The notes under the pieces: generated by a model
Seen by the model: the letters and a program-made list of their open reading frames with translations, nothing else
Told to the model about the DNA's origin: nothing
Databases searched by the model: none
Origin: Zhihengliuella sp.
GTDB taxonomy: Bacteria > Actinomycetota > Actinomycetes > Actinomycetales > Micrococcaceae
DNA: 64,000 bases
Reading direction: 5' to 3'
NCBI RefSeq assembly: GCF_031178195.1
Contig: NZ_JAPSJL010000002.1
Coordinates: forward strand, 371,593-435,592
Shown here: positions 11,371 to 20,015 of the stretch, one piece after another
Layout of the letters: every line of letters starts with the position of its first letter
How positions within the stretch are numbered: the first letter of the stretch is position 1
Translations under genes and position numbers: made by a program

Positions 11371-13428
11371 GTGGACGCCTCCCAGCCGTCCCTCCTGAGG
11401 GGCTTCGATGTCAGCGGTCCCGCCCCCGGGGGGCCGAAGGCAGCCGCGGATCACCCGATCGCCCGCGTCCTGCTGGAGACCCCCGTACCGCACCTCGACC
11501 AGCTGTACGACTACCTCGTGCCGGCCGACCTGGCCGCCGCCGCCGTCCCCGGCGCGCGCGTCCGGGCCCGGTTCGGCGGTCAGGAGCTCGGCGGTTTCAT
11601 CGTCGAGCGCACCGATACGGCCCAGCCCGGCGTGAAACTCCAGCCGCTGCACCGGGTAGTCTCCGCCGAGCCGGTGCTGATCCCCGAGGTCCTCGACCTC
11701 TGCCGGGCGGTCGCCGAGCGCTACGCCGGAGTCGTGCCCGACGTCGTCCGGGCCGCCGTCCCGCCCCGCGCGGCGCGCGTGGAGAAGGAGGAGCAGCAGC
11801 CGGTCCCCGCTGCGGGTGCCGGCGGGACGGGTCCGTCCGACTCGTCGCCGACCGCCCCCGCGCCGGGGCGGGGCGGCGTGCTGTCCCGCTACGACGGCGG
11901 AGCAGACTTCCTGGGTGCAGTCGCGCGCGGCGAGACGGTCCGCGCCGTCGCGACCATCGCTGCGACCCACGGGTGGCGCAGCGGGTTCGTGGCGGTGACG
12001 GAAGCGGTGGAGGCGGCCACGGCTGCCGGCCGCGGCGCCATCGTCGTGGTGCCCGACCAGCGCGACGTCGAACGGCTCTGCCGGCACTTCGACGAGCACC
12101 TCGGCGCGGAGACGTTCGCCCGGCTGGCGGCGGACGACGGCGCCTCCGAACGGTACCGCCAGTTTCTGGCGCTGAGCCGGGGGCGCGTCCGCATCGCCGT
12201 CGGCACACGGTCCGCGGCCTTCGCCCCGGTGCAGGACCCGGGGCTGCTCGTCATCTGGGAGGACCACGACCCGTCGCACGCGGAGCCGCGCGCGCCCTAC
12301 CAGCATGCCCGCGAAGTGCTCCTCCTGCGGAGCGGGCTGCAGGACGCGGCCCTCCTGATCGTCGGCACATCGCGCACGCCCGAGGCGCAGCGGCTCGTGC
12401 TCACCGGCTGGGCCACCGAGCTGACCCTGCCGAGGAGCGAGCTGCGCCGCACCGCTCCGCGCGTGCTCGCGACCTCCGATTCCTACCAGGCGGAGCGCGA
12501 CCCGGTCCTGCACGCGGCCCGGCTGCCCCGCGCCGCCTGGCAGGCGGCCCATGACGGACTGGAGCGCGGTCCCGTGCTGGTCCAGGTCGCCCGCACCGGA
12601 TTCATCCCGGCGCTGCGCTGCGAGCGGTGCCGCGAGGCGGCGCGCTGCCTCGAGTGCAACGGCCCGCTGGCGCTCTCCGAGCAAGGCGGGACGCCGCAGT
12701 GCCGCTGGTGCGGCGTCGTCGCCCACGGGTGGGCCTGCCTCGCCTGCGGGTTCCAGCGGCTCCGTGCGGCCAGTGTCGGGGCCGACCGCACCGCTGAGGA
12801 GCTCGGGCGGGCGTTCCCGCGCGCGCGGGTCGTCTCCGTCACGGGCGCGAACCCGCGGGACAGCGTGGCGGGCGCCGGAACACTGGTGGTCGCGACGCCC
12901 GGGGCCGAGCCGGTCGCCGACGGCGGCTACGCCGCTGTGCTCCTGCTCGACGGGGACCGCATGCTGGCACGGGACTCGCTGCGCACCGCGGAGGAGGTCC
13001 TCCACCGCTGGATGGCCGCCGCCTACCTCGGCCGGTCCAGCACCGACGGGGGAGTCGCGGTGGTGACCGCGGCGGACTCCGATCCGGTCCGCGCGCTGGT
13101 GCGCGGGGACGCGCCGGGCTATGCCGAGCGGGAACTGCTGCTGCGGCGCGAGCTCGGCCTGCCGCCGGCTGTGCGCAGCGCCGCCGTCACCGGTCCGTCG
13201 GCCGCCGTCGAGCGGTTCGTCTCCCGCCTGGAGCTGCCGGAGTCCGTGCGCCGGGTCGGACCCGTGATCGTCGAGGACGACGACGCCGTCAGGCATCGCT
13301 GGCTCCTCTTCTTCCGACACGCCGACGGCCCGTCGGTGACCGGGCAACTGCGGCACCTCAAGGCCGTCTCCTCGGCCAACCGGGAGCCCGTGGTCAACGT
13401 CCGGGTCGACGGGGACACGCAGCTCTGA
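11371..13428 (+). CDS. priA: Probable primosomal protein N', helicase motifs absent
   Basis: 685-residue PriA-family protein of replication restart. The N-terminal 3'-end-binding domain (about 28-140) and the zinc-binding segment with paired CxxC motifs (CERC, CLEC, CRWC, CLAC, about 415-465) are present. The Walker A GxxxxGKT loop and the DEEH box of true PriA helicases are missing: the matching regions read THGWRSGFVAVTE and WEDHD. Loss of helicase motifs is known for actinobacterial PriA, so the protein is probably a DNA-binding scaffold, not a motor. The GTG start lies 12 bases after metK with no strong ribosome site. Confidence 0.9.
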   Translation: MDASQPSLLRGFDVSGPAPGGPKAAADHPIARVLLETPVPHLDQLYDYLVPADLAAAAVPGARVRARFGGQELGGFIVERTDTAQPGVKLQPLHRVVSAEPVLIPEVLDLCRAVAERYAGVVPDVVRAAVPPRAARVEKEEQQPVPAAGAGGTGPSDSSPTAPAPGRGGVLSRYDGGADFLGAVARGETVRAVATIAATHGWRSGFVAVTEAVEAATAAGRGAIVVVPDQRDVERLCRHFDEHLGAETFARLAADDGASERYRQFLALSRGRVRIAVGTRSAAFAPVQDPGLLVIWEDHDPSHAEPRAPYQHAREVLLLRSGLQDAALLIVGTSRTPEAQRLVLTGWATELTLPRSELRRTAPRVLATSDSYQAERDPVLHAARLPRAAWQAAHDGLERGPVLVQVARTGFIPALRCERCREAARCLECNGPLALSEQGGTPQCRWCGVVAHGWACLACGFQRLRAASVGADRTAEELGRAFPRARVVSVTGANPRDSVAGAGTLVVATPGAEPVADGGYAAVLLLDGDRMLARDSLRTAEEVLHRWMAAAYLGRSSTDGGVAVVTAADSDPVRALVRGDAPGYAERELLLRRELGLPPAVRSAAVTGPSAAVERFVSRLELPESVRRVGPVIVEDDDAVRHRWLLFFRHADGPSVTGQLRHLKAVSSANREPVVNVRVDGDTQL

Positions 13429-13458
13429 GCGGACCGACCCGTCCTCGTTGCTGCGGCG

Positions 13459-14406
13459 TCACGGGCGCCATCGCCTCTGCCGCGACGACGCCCGGTGCGG
13501 CGCGCCGGCGAGGAATCCGCGCACCAGGGAAGCCGCCGCAGGGGCGGCTTCGTAGTGGATCAGATGCCCGACCCCGTCGATCATGCGCAGACGCGCGTCA
13601 GGGAACAGGTCGGCCAGCGCCCGCTGCGACGCCGGGCTGCCGAGTTCGTCCAGCGCCCCGGCCACGAGCAGCGTCGGCAGTGGAATCGAGGCGGCATAGT
13701 CGCGCACGGTGCAGGAGATCGAGGCGCCGAACGCCTCGAGGAGCGCGCGCCGGCTCGTGAACCCGCCGAAGTAGCGGCGGTGCTGCTCCCGGACGTAGTC
13801 CCGCGTCGCGCGGTCCCGTGACTTGGTCATGGCCAGACTCATCACATCGGTGACCAGCCGCCAGCGCAGCAGCCGTTCGCCGATCGGCGCTGGCAGCGCC
13901 TCGCCGCAGCGGTAGAAGAGGTGCGCCAGACGGGACAGGACCGCCTCCGAACCCTCCAGGGCCGGCTCGCTGATCGGGTTGATCAGGATGAGCCCCGACC
14001 ACCGGTGCGGCGAGGCCGCGGCGTGGGCGGCAGCCACGATCGAACCGAACGAGTGACCCAACAGGACGGCGTGGTCACCAATGGCGAGGTCCTCCACCAG
14101 CGCGGACAGCACGGCCGCATAGCCGTCGATGTCGTGCCGGTGCGGAGAGTCCTCGGGGATCTCCGTCGAGGAGCCGAAGCCGGGCAGATCCGGGACGACG
14201 AAGGTCGTTTCGGGCAGCGCCTCGATCAGGCGCGCGAGACCATGGTGGTCGCCGCGGAAACCATGGACCGCGACGACCGCCTCGGGGGGCGGGAGACGAC
14301 GGGCGCGGCCGGCCGCAACGGCGTCGGCGCTGCCGGGATAGGTCCAGCACCGCACGGTGGCGCCATGCAGCTCGTGGGTGCTGACCAGGGCGCGGCGGGG
14401 GCTCAT
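13459..14406 (-). CDS. Alpha/beta-fold hydrolase
   Basis: 315-residue alpha/beta hydrolase. The nucleophile elbow GHSFG places Ser119; VHGFRG (about 48-53) is the oxyanion region; a late VAGALDELG and IDGVGHLIHYE supply candidate Asp and His. No signal peptide is seen. Substrate is unknown; the family includes esterases, haloperoxidase-like enzymes and lipases. The start codon overlaps the stop of the preceding regulator gene (ATGA), so the two may form an operon. TAGGTT at 14413-14418 (minus strand) lies exactly six bases before the ATG, which also allows a leaderless transcript. Confidence 0.85.
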   Translation of the reverse strand: MSPRRALVSTHELHGATVRCWTYPGSADAVAAGRARRLPPPEAVVAVHGFRGDHHGLARLIEALPETTFVVPDLPGFGSSTEIPEDSPHRHDIDGYAAVLSALVEDLAIGDHAVLLGHSFGSIVAAAHAAASPHRWSGLILINPISEPALEGSEAVLSRLAHLFYRCGEALPAPIGERLLRWRLVTDVMSLAMTKSRDRATRDYVREQHRRYFGGFTSRRALLEAFGASISCTVRDYAASIPLPTLLVAGALDELGSPASQRALADLFPDARLRMIDGVGHLIHYEAAPAAASLVRGFLAGAPHRASSRQRRWRP

Positions 14407-15443
14407 GCCTCCAACCTACCGCCCTCCCGGCTGGGCGACCGGCGTGCCTGCTTCCGCTCGTGGAACTGGATCAATCGCCTGGCCGCGCCCTCGTCGACCA
14501 CGAGGTCGGTGATGTATCCGGCGGTCAGGGCCGCGGCGAGGGCGGGGACCTTGGACTTCCCGGCCACGGCGCAGACACGGCGCGGGACCTGGCGCAGCTG
14601 CTCCAGCGCCGGGCCCGTGGACCGGCGGTTGAGGTCGATCTCGGCCGTGCCGCCGTCGGACCGGTAGAACACCGTGGCGATGTCGCCGACCACTCCCTGC
14701 CTGCGGAGCTCGCGCACGTCGGCGGGGGAGAGGTAACCGCCTCGATACACGTGGCTGGGCACCTCGGCCCCGATGGTCCCGAGTCCGAACACGGCCAGCC
14801 CCATGTGCGCGTGCAGGTCCAGGACGCGGCGGACCGAGCGCTCCTGCCACATCAGCTCGCGGGTCTCCGGGTGGTCGAAGAACGTGGGAACGGGGAACTG
14901 CTCCACCCGGGCCGTGAAGGCCGTCTCGAACCGGTGCAGGATGTCGGAGGCGTAGCCGATGCCGGAGGACTGCGGGTTGCCCGAGCCATTCAGCTGGACG
15001 ATCACCGTGTCGTGCGTGGGCTTGCGCTTGAGGTGCCTGCTCAGGGCCGTCACGGTGGAGCCCCAGGCGACGCCGACGGTCATCTCCGAGTCGACCAGCT
15101 GGCCCACCAGGCCCGCTGCATGGAGGGCCACGCGGTCCAGGACCTGCGATTCGCCCAGCCCGCCGTCGGTCGGGACCACGTGGGCGCGGACATCGAAGAG
15201 CCGCGCGATCGCCGCGGCCGTCTCCGGACCCTGCAGCTGATGGTCGGTGATCGAGATCGTGACCATGCCCGAGTCGCGGGCGTAGGCGAGCAGCCGCGAG
15301 ACGGTGGAACGGGATGTGCCCAGGTCTCGGGCGATCGAGTCCATGGTGAGGTGCTGGACGTAGTACAGCTGCGCTGCCCGCAGGGCCTGCGCGTCCCGAC
15401 GTTGGGGCATGCCCCCTCGGTGATCGGCCTCACGTTTTCTCAC
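14403..15443 (-). CDS. SorC-family sugar-binding transcriptional regulator
   Basis: 346-residue regulator with an N-terminal helix-turn-helix (about residues 20-55: QLYYVQHLTMDSIARDLGTS then RSTVSRLLAYARDSG) and a C-terminal SorC/DeoR-type sugar-phosphate-binding domain (VGVAWGSTV, LGTIGA, VVDEGAARRLI). The GTG at 15443 is preceded by a GGGAGG ribosome site; the frame stays open upstream to 15605 but through the promoter region of glpD. It is divergent from glpD, with glpF and glpK beyond, so glycerol 3-phosphate or a related phosphate is the likely effector (inference). The family acts mostly as a repressor that leaves its operator on binding a phosphorylated sugar. Confidence 0.88.
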   Translation of the reverse strand: MRKREADHRGGMPQRRDAQALRAAQLYYVQHLTMDSIARDLGTSRSTVSRLLAYARDSGMVTISITDHQLQGPETAAAIARLFDVRAHVVPTDGGLGESQVLDRVALHAAGLVGQLVDSEMTVGVAWGSTVTALSRHLKRKPTHDTVIVQLNGSGNPQSSGIGYASDILHRFETAFTARVEQFPVPTFFDHPETRELMWQERSVRRVLDLHAHMGLAVFGLGTIGAEVPSHVYRGGYLSPADVRELRRQGVVGDIATVFYRSDGGTAEIDLNRRSTGPALEQLRQVPRRVCAVAGKSKVPALAAALTAGYITDLVVDEGAARRLIQFHERKQARRSPSREGGRLEA

Positions 15444-15491
15444 GGACCAGCTCACCTCCCGCCGTCGGATCGTGTCCCAGGGCACCATTTT

Positions 15492-15505
15492 TGCACATTC
15501 GTGCA
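15492..15505. promoter_or_regulatory. Candidate SorC-type operator
   Basis: The palindrome TGCAC-ATTC-GTGCA (two perfect 5-base arms, 4-base spacer) is in the divergent region between the regulator and glpD. A third half-site TGTGCA follows at 15521-15526. A TTGACC (15512-15517) between them could be the -35 box of glpD, although I see no good -10 box at standard spacing. The site's position fits control of glpD and autoregulation. Confidence 0.5.
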
Positions 15506-15597
15506 GTTCGTTTGACCGGCTGTGCAGGGAGTTCAAAGACTGAAGCCGCGCCCCCCGGACGGGGCCGCGAGTTCCCGACCAAGGAGTCCACCGCATC

Positions 15598-17289
15598 GTG
15601 CACACCGACCAGACCCGCCAGATCGTTCGTCAGCTCCGAGACCGCCCGCGGGCGCGAGTCCTCATCGTCGGGGGCGGCATCAACGGAGTCGCCACCTTCC
15701 GCGACCTCGCGCTGCAGGGCGTCGATGTGACGCTCGTCGAGCGCGGAGACTACTGCCAGGGAGCCTCTGGCGCCTCCAGCCACATGATCCACGGCGGCAT
15801 CCGCTATCTGGAGAACGGTGAGTTCCGGCTCGTCCACGAGTCGGTCCAGGAACGCAACGGATTGCTGGCCGTCGCACCGCACCACGTCAAACCGCTGCGC
15901 ACGACCATCCCGATCTTCTCCACGTTCTCCGGCATCCTGTCGGCGCCGATGCGCTTCCTGACCCACCGCTCCGGCACGCCGACCGAGCGCGGCGCCGTCC
16001 TGATCAAGCTCGGCCTGACGATGTACGACGCGTTCGCCGGCCTCCGTCGCCGCACGCCGTGGCACACCTTCCACGGCCGCCGCGCCAGCCTCGAGCAGCT
16101 CCCGGCGCTGCGCCCGGACGTGAAGTACACGGCGACCTACTTCGACGCCTCGGTGCACAATCCCGAGCGCCTCACGCTCGACGTCCTGCGCGACGGCCTC
16201 GCCGCCAACCCGAGGGCCCGGGCCGCCAATCACCTCGCCCTCGTCGGGCACGACGGCGAACGAGTCACCCTCCGCGACGAGCTCACCGGCGAGTCGTTCG
16301 AGTTCGCCGCCGACGTCGTCGTGAACGCGACGGGTGCGTGGACCGATCTGACGAACTCCGACCTCGGGACCGGCACCCAGTACATGGGCGGGACCAAGGG
16401 GTCCCACATCGTGCTGGACCACCCGGAGCTGCACGCCGCGTGCGCGGGTCGCGAGATCTTCTTCGAGCACACCGACGGACGGATCGTGCTGATCTACCCG
16501 TTGGGCGACCGGGTCCTCGTCGGGACCACCGACATCGACGCCGACATGAGCGAGGACCCCGTCTGCACCGAGGCCGAGGTCGACTACTTCTTCGAGCTCA
16601 TCGGCCACGTCTTCCCGGGCCTCACCGTGGAACGGGAGCAGATCGTGTACCGGTTCTCCGGCGTGCGCCCCCTCCCGCGGCACGACGAGACCGCCCCGGG
16701 ATTCGTCTCCCGCGACTACCGCATCGAGCGGCGCCAGGGCGGGAACACCGTCCTCTCGCTGGTCGGCGGCAAGTGGACGACCTTCCGGGCCGTCGCCGAG
16801 CACCTGACCGACGAGGTCCTCGGCGAGCTCGGGCTCCAGCGCTCCGTGCCGACCCGCGGCCTGGCGATCGGAGGCGGCCGGAACTACCCGACCACCGACG
16901 CCGGACGCCGCGCCTGGGTCTCGGCCCGCACCGACTTCGCCAGTGCGGAGCGACTCGACCTGTTCCTCGAGCGCTACGGCACCCGGGCCGACGAGGTCCT
17001 GCCGTACCTCGGCCCGGACGACGCGCCCCTGCGCGGGCTCGGCAACCCGAACGAGCTGTCCACGGGCGAGCTCGAGTACCTCGTCGCGAACGAGCAGGTC
17101 TTCCGCCTCGTCGACGTCCTCGTCCGCCGGACCTCGCTGGCCTTCCGCGGGCTGGTGACCCATGAGCTGCTCGAGCACCTGGCCGACGAACTGGCCGACC
17201 GGCTCGGCTGGGACGCAGCGCGCCGCGACGCGGAGCTCGCCGACAGCACGTCCGTGCTCGAGCGCCTGCACCAGGTCGCGCTGGCCTGA
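15598..17289 (+). CDS. glpD: Glycerol-3-phosphate dehydrogenase (FAD-dependent)
   Basis: Oxidises glycerol 3-phosphate to dihydroxyacetone phosphate and passes electrons to the quinone pool at the membrane. The 563-residue protein opens with the FAD dinucleotide fold (Gly25, Gly27 and Gly30 in VGGGINGV), has the ASSHMIHGGIRYLE motif (about 58-71) and a C-terminal GlpD domain. The GTG start follows an AAGGAG ribosome site. It feeds electrons to the same respiratory chain encoded at 51-61 kb. It is followed by a 14-bp tandem repeat and a hairpin, so it seems separate from glpFK. Confidence 0.96.
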   Translation: MHTDQTRQIVRQLRDRPRARVLIVGGGINGVATFRDLALQGVDVTLVERGDYCQGASGASSHMIHGGIRYLENGEFRLVHESVQERNGLLAVAPHHVKPLRTTIPIFSTFSGILSAPMRFLTHRSGTPTERGAVLIKLGLTMYDAFAGLRRRTPWHTFHGRRASLEQLPALRPDVKYTATYFDASVHNPERLTLDVLRDGLAANPRARAANHLALVGHDGERVTLRDELTGESFEFAADVVVNATGAWTDLTNSDLGTGTQYMGGTKGSHIVLDHPELHAACAGREIFFEHTDGRIVLIYPLGDRVLVGTTDIDADMSEDPVCTEAEVDYFFELIGHVFPGLTVEREQIVYRFSGVRPLPRHDETAPGFVSRDYRIERRQGGNTVLSLVGGKWTTFRAVAEHLTDEVLGELGLQRSVPTRGLAIGGGRNYPTTDAGRRAWVSARTDFASAERLDLFLERYGTRADEVLPYLGPDDAPLRGLGNPNELSTGELEYLVANEQVFRLVDVLVRRTSLAFRGLVTHELLEHLADELADRLGWDAARRDAELADSTSVLERLHQVALA

Positions 17290-17328
17290 TCTCCACGGCC
17301 TGGTCTCCACGGCCTGATCGCCACGGCC
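17287..17328. repeat. Three tandem copies of a 14-bp repeat
   Basis: Three head-to-tail units with the pattern TGRTCKCCACGGCC (17287-17300, 17301-17314, 17315-17328) begin exactly at the glpD stop codon TGA. The units differ at two positions only. They are non-coding and lead directly into the hairpin that follows. Confidence 0.85.
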
Positions 17329-17366
17329 GGGCACCCCGGGCCTTCACCGTCCGGGGTGCCCGGGCC
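17325..17366 (+). terminator. Hairpin between glpD and glpF
   Basis: An inverted repeat of 15 paired bases with one bulged G (17325-17339 against 17351-17366, loop of 11) stands 36 bases after the glpD stop. It is GC-rich without a T tract; it probably ends glpD transcription or protects its 3' end. Confidence 0.6.
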
Positions 17367-17479
17367 GACCCACAGTCCTGCCTCGATGGGCGTGTCCTTC
17401 CGCGCCCGAGGCCTCCACCACTGCACCTCGGACCGCACCACCCACCACCCGCAATCCACGACTGACAACGGAGTCAACC

Positions 17480-18211
17480 ATGACCCTGGAAGTGTTCCTC
17501 GCCGAGATGCTCGGCACCATGACCCTGCTGGCGTTCGGCGGCGGCGTCGTCGCCAACGTCGTCCTGGCCCGCACCAAGGGCTTCAACGGCGGCTGGCTGC
17601 TCATCAACTTCGGCTGGGGCCTCGGCGTCTTCTCGGGCGTCTTCGTGGCGGCCCAGTCAGGGGGTCATCTCAATCCCGCCGTGACGGTCGGGCTCCTCGC
17701 GAACCCGGACGTCACCGAGTACGCGCCGGGCGTCGCCATCACGCTGGCGAGCACGCTCCTCTACTTCGCGGCCCAGATGCTCGGTGCGTTCCTGGGAGCC
17801 GTGATCACCTGGCTGACCTACCGCAACCACTTCGATGCCGACGGGAACGACGCCGCGGTCAAGCTCGCCGTCTTCTCGACCGGCCCGGAGATCCGCAACA
17901 AGCCATGGAATGTGCTCACGGAGGTCGTCGGCACCTTCTTCCTCGTCTTCGTCATCGCCCGCTTCGGCGACACCCCGCACTCCCTGGGCCCGCTGGCGGC
18001 CGGCCTCCTGGTCCTCGCGATCGGCGCCTCCCTCGGCGGCCCGACCGGGTACGCCATCAACCCCGCCCGCGACCTCGGCCCCCGCATCGCGCACGCCCTG
18101 CTCCCCATCAAGGGCAAGGGCAGCAGCGACTGGGGCTACTCCTGGGTCCCGATCGTCGGCCCGCTGATCGGCGGCGCCCTCGGCGGCCTCGTCGCCGGCG
18201 CGGCCTTCTAA
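17480..18211 (+). CDS. glpF: Glycerol uptake facilitator (aquaglyceroporin)
   Basis: MIP-family channel for glycerol diffusion across the membrane. The 243-residue protein has six predicted transmembrane segments and the two half-helix pore motifs, [11 protein letters not shown] (about 62-72) and [10 protein letters not shown] (about 193-202). The Asp after NPAR is characteristic of glycerol-conducting members. The ATG follows a GGAG ribosome site. glpK starts 43 bases downstream and is likely in the same transcript. Confidence 0.96.
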   Translation: MTLEVFLAEMLGTMTLLAFGGGVVANVVLARTKGFNGGWLLINFGWGLGVFSGVFVAAQSGGHLNPAVTVGLLANPDVTEYAPGVAITLASTLLYFAAQMLGAFLGAVITWLTYRNHFDADGNDAAVKLAVFSTGPEIRNKPWNVLTEVVGTFFLVFVIARFGDTPHSLGPLAAGLLVLAIGASLGGPTGYAINPARDLGPRIAHALLPIKGKGSSDWGYSWVPIVGPLIGGALGGLVAGAAF

Positions 18212-18254
18212 ACCCCAGCCCACCCGCCTACACTCACCAGTCAAAGGAGACCCC

Positions 18255-19769
18255 ATGAGCTACATCATCGCGATCGACCAGGGCACCACCAGCAGCCGCG
18301 CCATCGTCTTCGACCACTCGGGCGACATCGTCTCGGTCGGGCAGAAGGAGCACGAGCAGATCATGCCGCGCGCCGGCTGGGTCGAGCACGACCCCGCCGA
18401 GATCTGGACCAACGTGCGCGAGGTCGTCGGTCAGGCGCTCTCCCGCGCCAACCTGACCCGGCACGACATCGACTCCGTCGGCATCACCAACCAGCGGGAG
18501 ACCGCCGTCGTCTGGGACAGGAACACCGGCGAGCCGGTCTACAACGCCATCGTCTGGCAGGACACGCGGACGCAGCGGATCGTCGACGAGCTGGCCGCCG
18601 ACGGCGGCACGGACCGATACAAGGACCGCGTCGGCCTCCCGCTGGCGACCTACTTCGCCGGGACCAAGGTCAAGTGGATCCTGGACAACGTCGACGGCGC
18701 CCGGGAGCGGGCCGAGGCCGGCGACCTGCTCTTCGGCACCACGGACTCGTGGGTCCTCTGGAACCTCACGGGCGGGACCAACGGGGGCGTCCACGCCACC
18801 GACGTCACGAACGCCTCGCGCACCCTGTTCATGGACCTGGAGACGCTGACCTGGAACCAGGAGATCCTCGACGACTTCGGCGTCCCGGCGTCGATGCTGC
18901 CGGAGATCAAGTCCTCCTCCGAGGTCTACGGCACCGTCGCCGGATCGCAGCTGCTCCGCGAGGTGCCGGTCGCCGGCATCCTCGGCGACCAGCAGGCGGC
19001 CACCTTCGGCCAGGCCGCCTTCGGGCAGGGCGACGCGAAGAACACGTACGGCACTGGTTGCTTCCTCATCTTCAACACCGGCGAGGAGATCGTCCGGTCG
19101 CAGAGCGGGCTCCTGACCACGGTCGCGTACAAACTCGGTGACGAGCGGACGGTCTACGCGCTCGAGGGCTCGATCGCCGTCGCCGGCTCCCTGGTGCAGT
19201 GGTTCCGCGACCAACTGGGCATCATCGCCACGGCCCCCGAGATCGAGCAGCTGGCCAGCAGCGTCGAGGACAACGGCGGGGTCTACATCGTGCCCGCCTT
19301 CTCGGGGCTCTTCGCCCCGCACTGGCGACCCGAGGCCCGCGGGGCGATCGTCGGCCTGACCCGCTTCGCCAACCGGAACCACCTGGCCCGGGCAGCACTG
19401 GAAGCCACGGCGTTCCAGACCCGCGAGGTGCTCGACGCGGTCAACTCCGACGCCGGGGTGCCGCTCAGCGAGCTCCGCGTCGACGGCGGCATGGTCGCCA
19501 ACGACGCGCTGATGCAGTTCCAGGCGGACATCCTCGGGGTGCCGGTGGTCCGGCCCCGCATCATCGAGACCACGGCCCTCGGCGCGGCCTACGCCGCTGG
19601 CCTGGCCACCGGGTTCTGGAACGATCTCGGCGAGCTCACGGCCAACTGGTCCGAGGACCAGCGCTGGGCGCCGGCGATGGAGGAGGCTGAGCGCGAGCGT
19701 CAGATGCGCCTCTGGCGCAAGGCCGTCCAGCGCACCCTCGACTGGGTCGACGAGGACGTGTCCGGCTGA
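18255..19769 (+). CDS. glpK: Glycerol kinase
   Basis: Phosphorylates glycerol to glycerol 3-phosphate, trapping glycerol that enters through GlpF. The 504-residue FGGY kinase begins [14 protein letters not shown] and has the [12 protein letters not shown] and [14 protein letters not shown] motifs. The ATG follows AAAGGAG. A 13-bp terminator hairpin follows. The product is the substrate of GlpD and a plausible signal for the SorC-type regulator. Confidence 0.97.
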   Translation: MSYIIAIDQGTTSSRAIVFDHSGDIVSVGQKEHEQIMPRAGWVEHDPAEIWTNVREVVGQALSRANLTRHDIDSVGITNQRETAVVWDRNTGEPVYNAIVWQDTRTQRIVDELAADGGTDRYKDRVGLPLATYFAGTKVKWILDNVDGARERAEAGDLLFGTTDSWVLWNLTGGTNGGVHATDVTNASRTLFMDLETLTWNQEILDDFGVPASMLPEIKSSSEVYGTVAGSQLLREVPVAGILGDQQAATFGQAAFGQGDAKNTYGTGCFLIFNTGEEIVRSQSGLLTTVAYKLGDERTVYALEGSIAVAGSLVQWFRDQLGIIATAPEIEQLASSVEDNGGVYIVPAFSGLFAPHWRPEARGAIVGLTRFANRNHLARAALEATAFQTREVLDAVNSDAGVPLSELRVDGGMVANDALMQFQADILGVPVVRPRIIETTALGAAYAAGLATGFWNDLGELTANWSEDQRWAPAMEEAERERQMRLWRKAVQRTLDWVDEDVSG

Positions 19770-19813
19770 CGTCCGGCCCCGCGGTCCCGGCACGGAAGAG
19801 CGACGGAGGCGAG

Positions 19814-19845
19814 GGGACGACGGCGGCGCGCACCGCCGTCGTCCC
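19814..19845 (+). terminator. Terminator after glpK
   Basis: A perfect 13-bp inverted repeat (19814-19826 against 19833-19845) with a 6-base loop, 44 bases after glpK and just before the leuS leader promoter. Confidence 0.7.
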
Positions 19846-19858
19846 GTCGCCGGTGCGC

Positions 19859-19864
19859 TAAACT
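19859..19864 (+). promoter_or_regulatory. -10 box of the leuS leader transcript
   Basis: TAAACT is followed by exactly six bases and the ATG of the leader peptide, so the predicted transcript start is at or next to that A. No clear -35 box is visible; the region 17 bases upstream is inside the glpK terminator. Confidence 0.5.
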
Positions 19865-19870
19865 GACCGC

Positions 19871-19897
19871 ATGGATCTGTCCCTCCAGCTAACGTAG
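19871..19897 (+). CDS. Leucine leader peptide of leuS (MDLSLQLT)
   Basis: An eight-codon reading frame, ATG GAT CTG TCC CTC CAG CTA ACG TAG, encodes a peptide with three leucines, the last read by CTA, a codon expected to be rare in so GC-rich a genome. It starts at the predicted transcription start and lies upstream of alternative RNA hairpins and an intrinsic terminator, all before leuS. This is the standard layout of ribosome-mediated attenuation: stalling at the Leu codons when charged leucyl-tRNA is scarce would favour leuS expression. Attenuation of leuS has been predicted in some Streptomyces. Confidence 0.7.
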   Translation: MDLSLQLT

Positions 19898-19963
19898 CCG
19901 CGCGGAGCCCCGCCATCCGGGGCCATCGTGCGGCGACCCCTTGTCTACAAGGGGTTTTTGTTT
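19897..19963 (+). promoter_or_regulatory. leuS transcription attenuator
   Basis: Three elements follow the leader peptide. A hairpin GCCCCG/CGGGGC (19907-19912 with 19918-19923) lies inside a 5-bp stem GCCGC/GCGGC (19897-19901 with 19930-19934). A canonical intrinsic terminator has an 8-bp stem (19936-19943 with 19948-19955), a TCTA loop and a run of T (TTTTGTTT). The CCCC of the terminator's left arm (19937-19940) can instead pair with GGGG at 19919-19922, giving an antiterminator that competes with both hairpins. A T-box is excluded: there is no conserved GGTGG-type T-box motif. The terminator is the most T-rich one in the window. Confidence 0.7.
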
Positions 19964-20015
19964 GTCTGGGAGGAAATCTCCCGCACCCGTTCAACCAGCG
20001 AAGGCGAATCGACCC

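Noticed and set aside
14403-15605. Longer 400-residue form of the SorC-type regulator
   Set aside because: The extra N-terminal 54 residues run through the divergent promoter and the TGCAC palindrome and do not resemble the family; the GTG at 15443 has a ribosome site.
19865-20015. T-box riboswitch before leuS
   Set aside because: There is no T-box consensus (AGGGTGGNACCGCG type) and no specifier-loop architecture; a leader peptide and terminator explain the region better.
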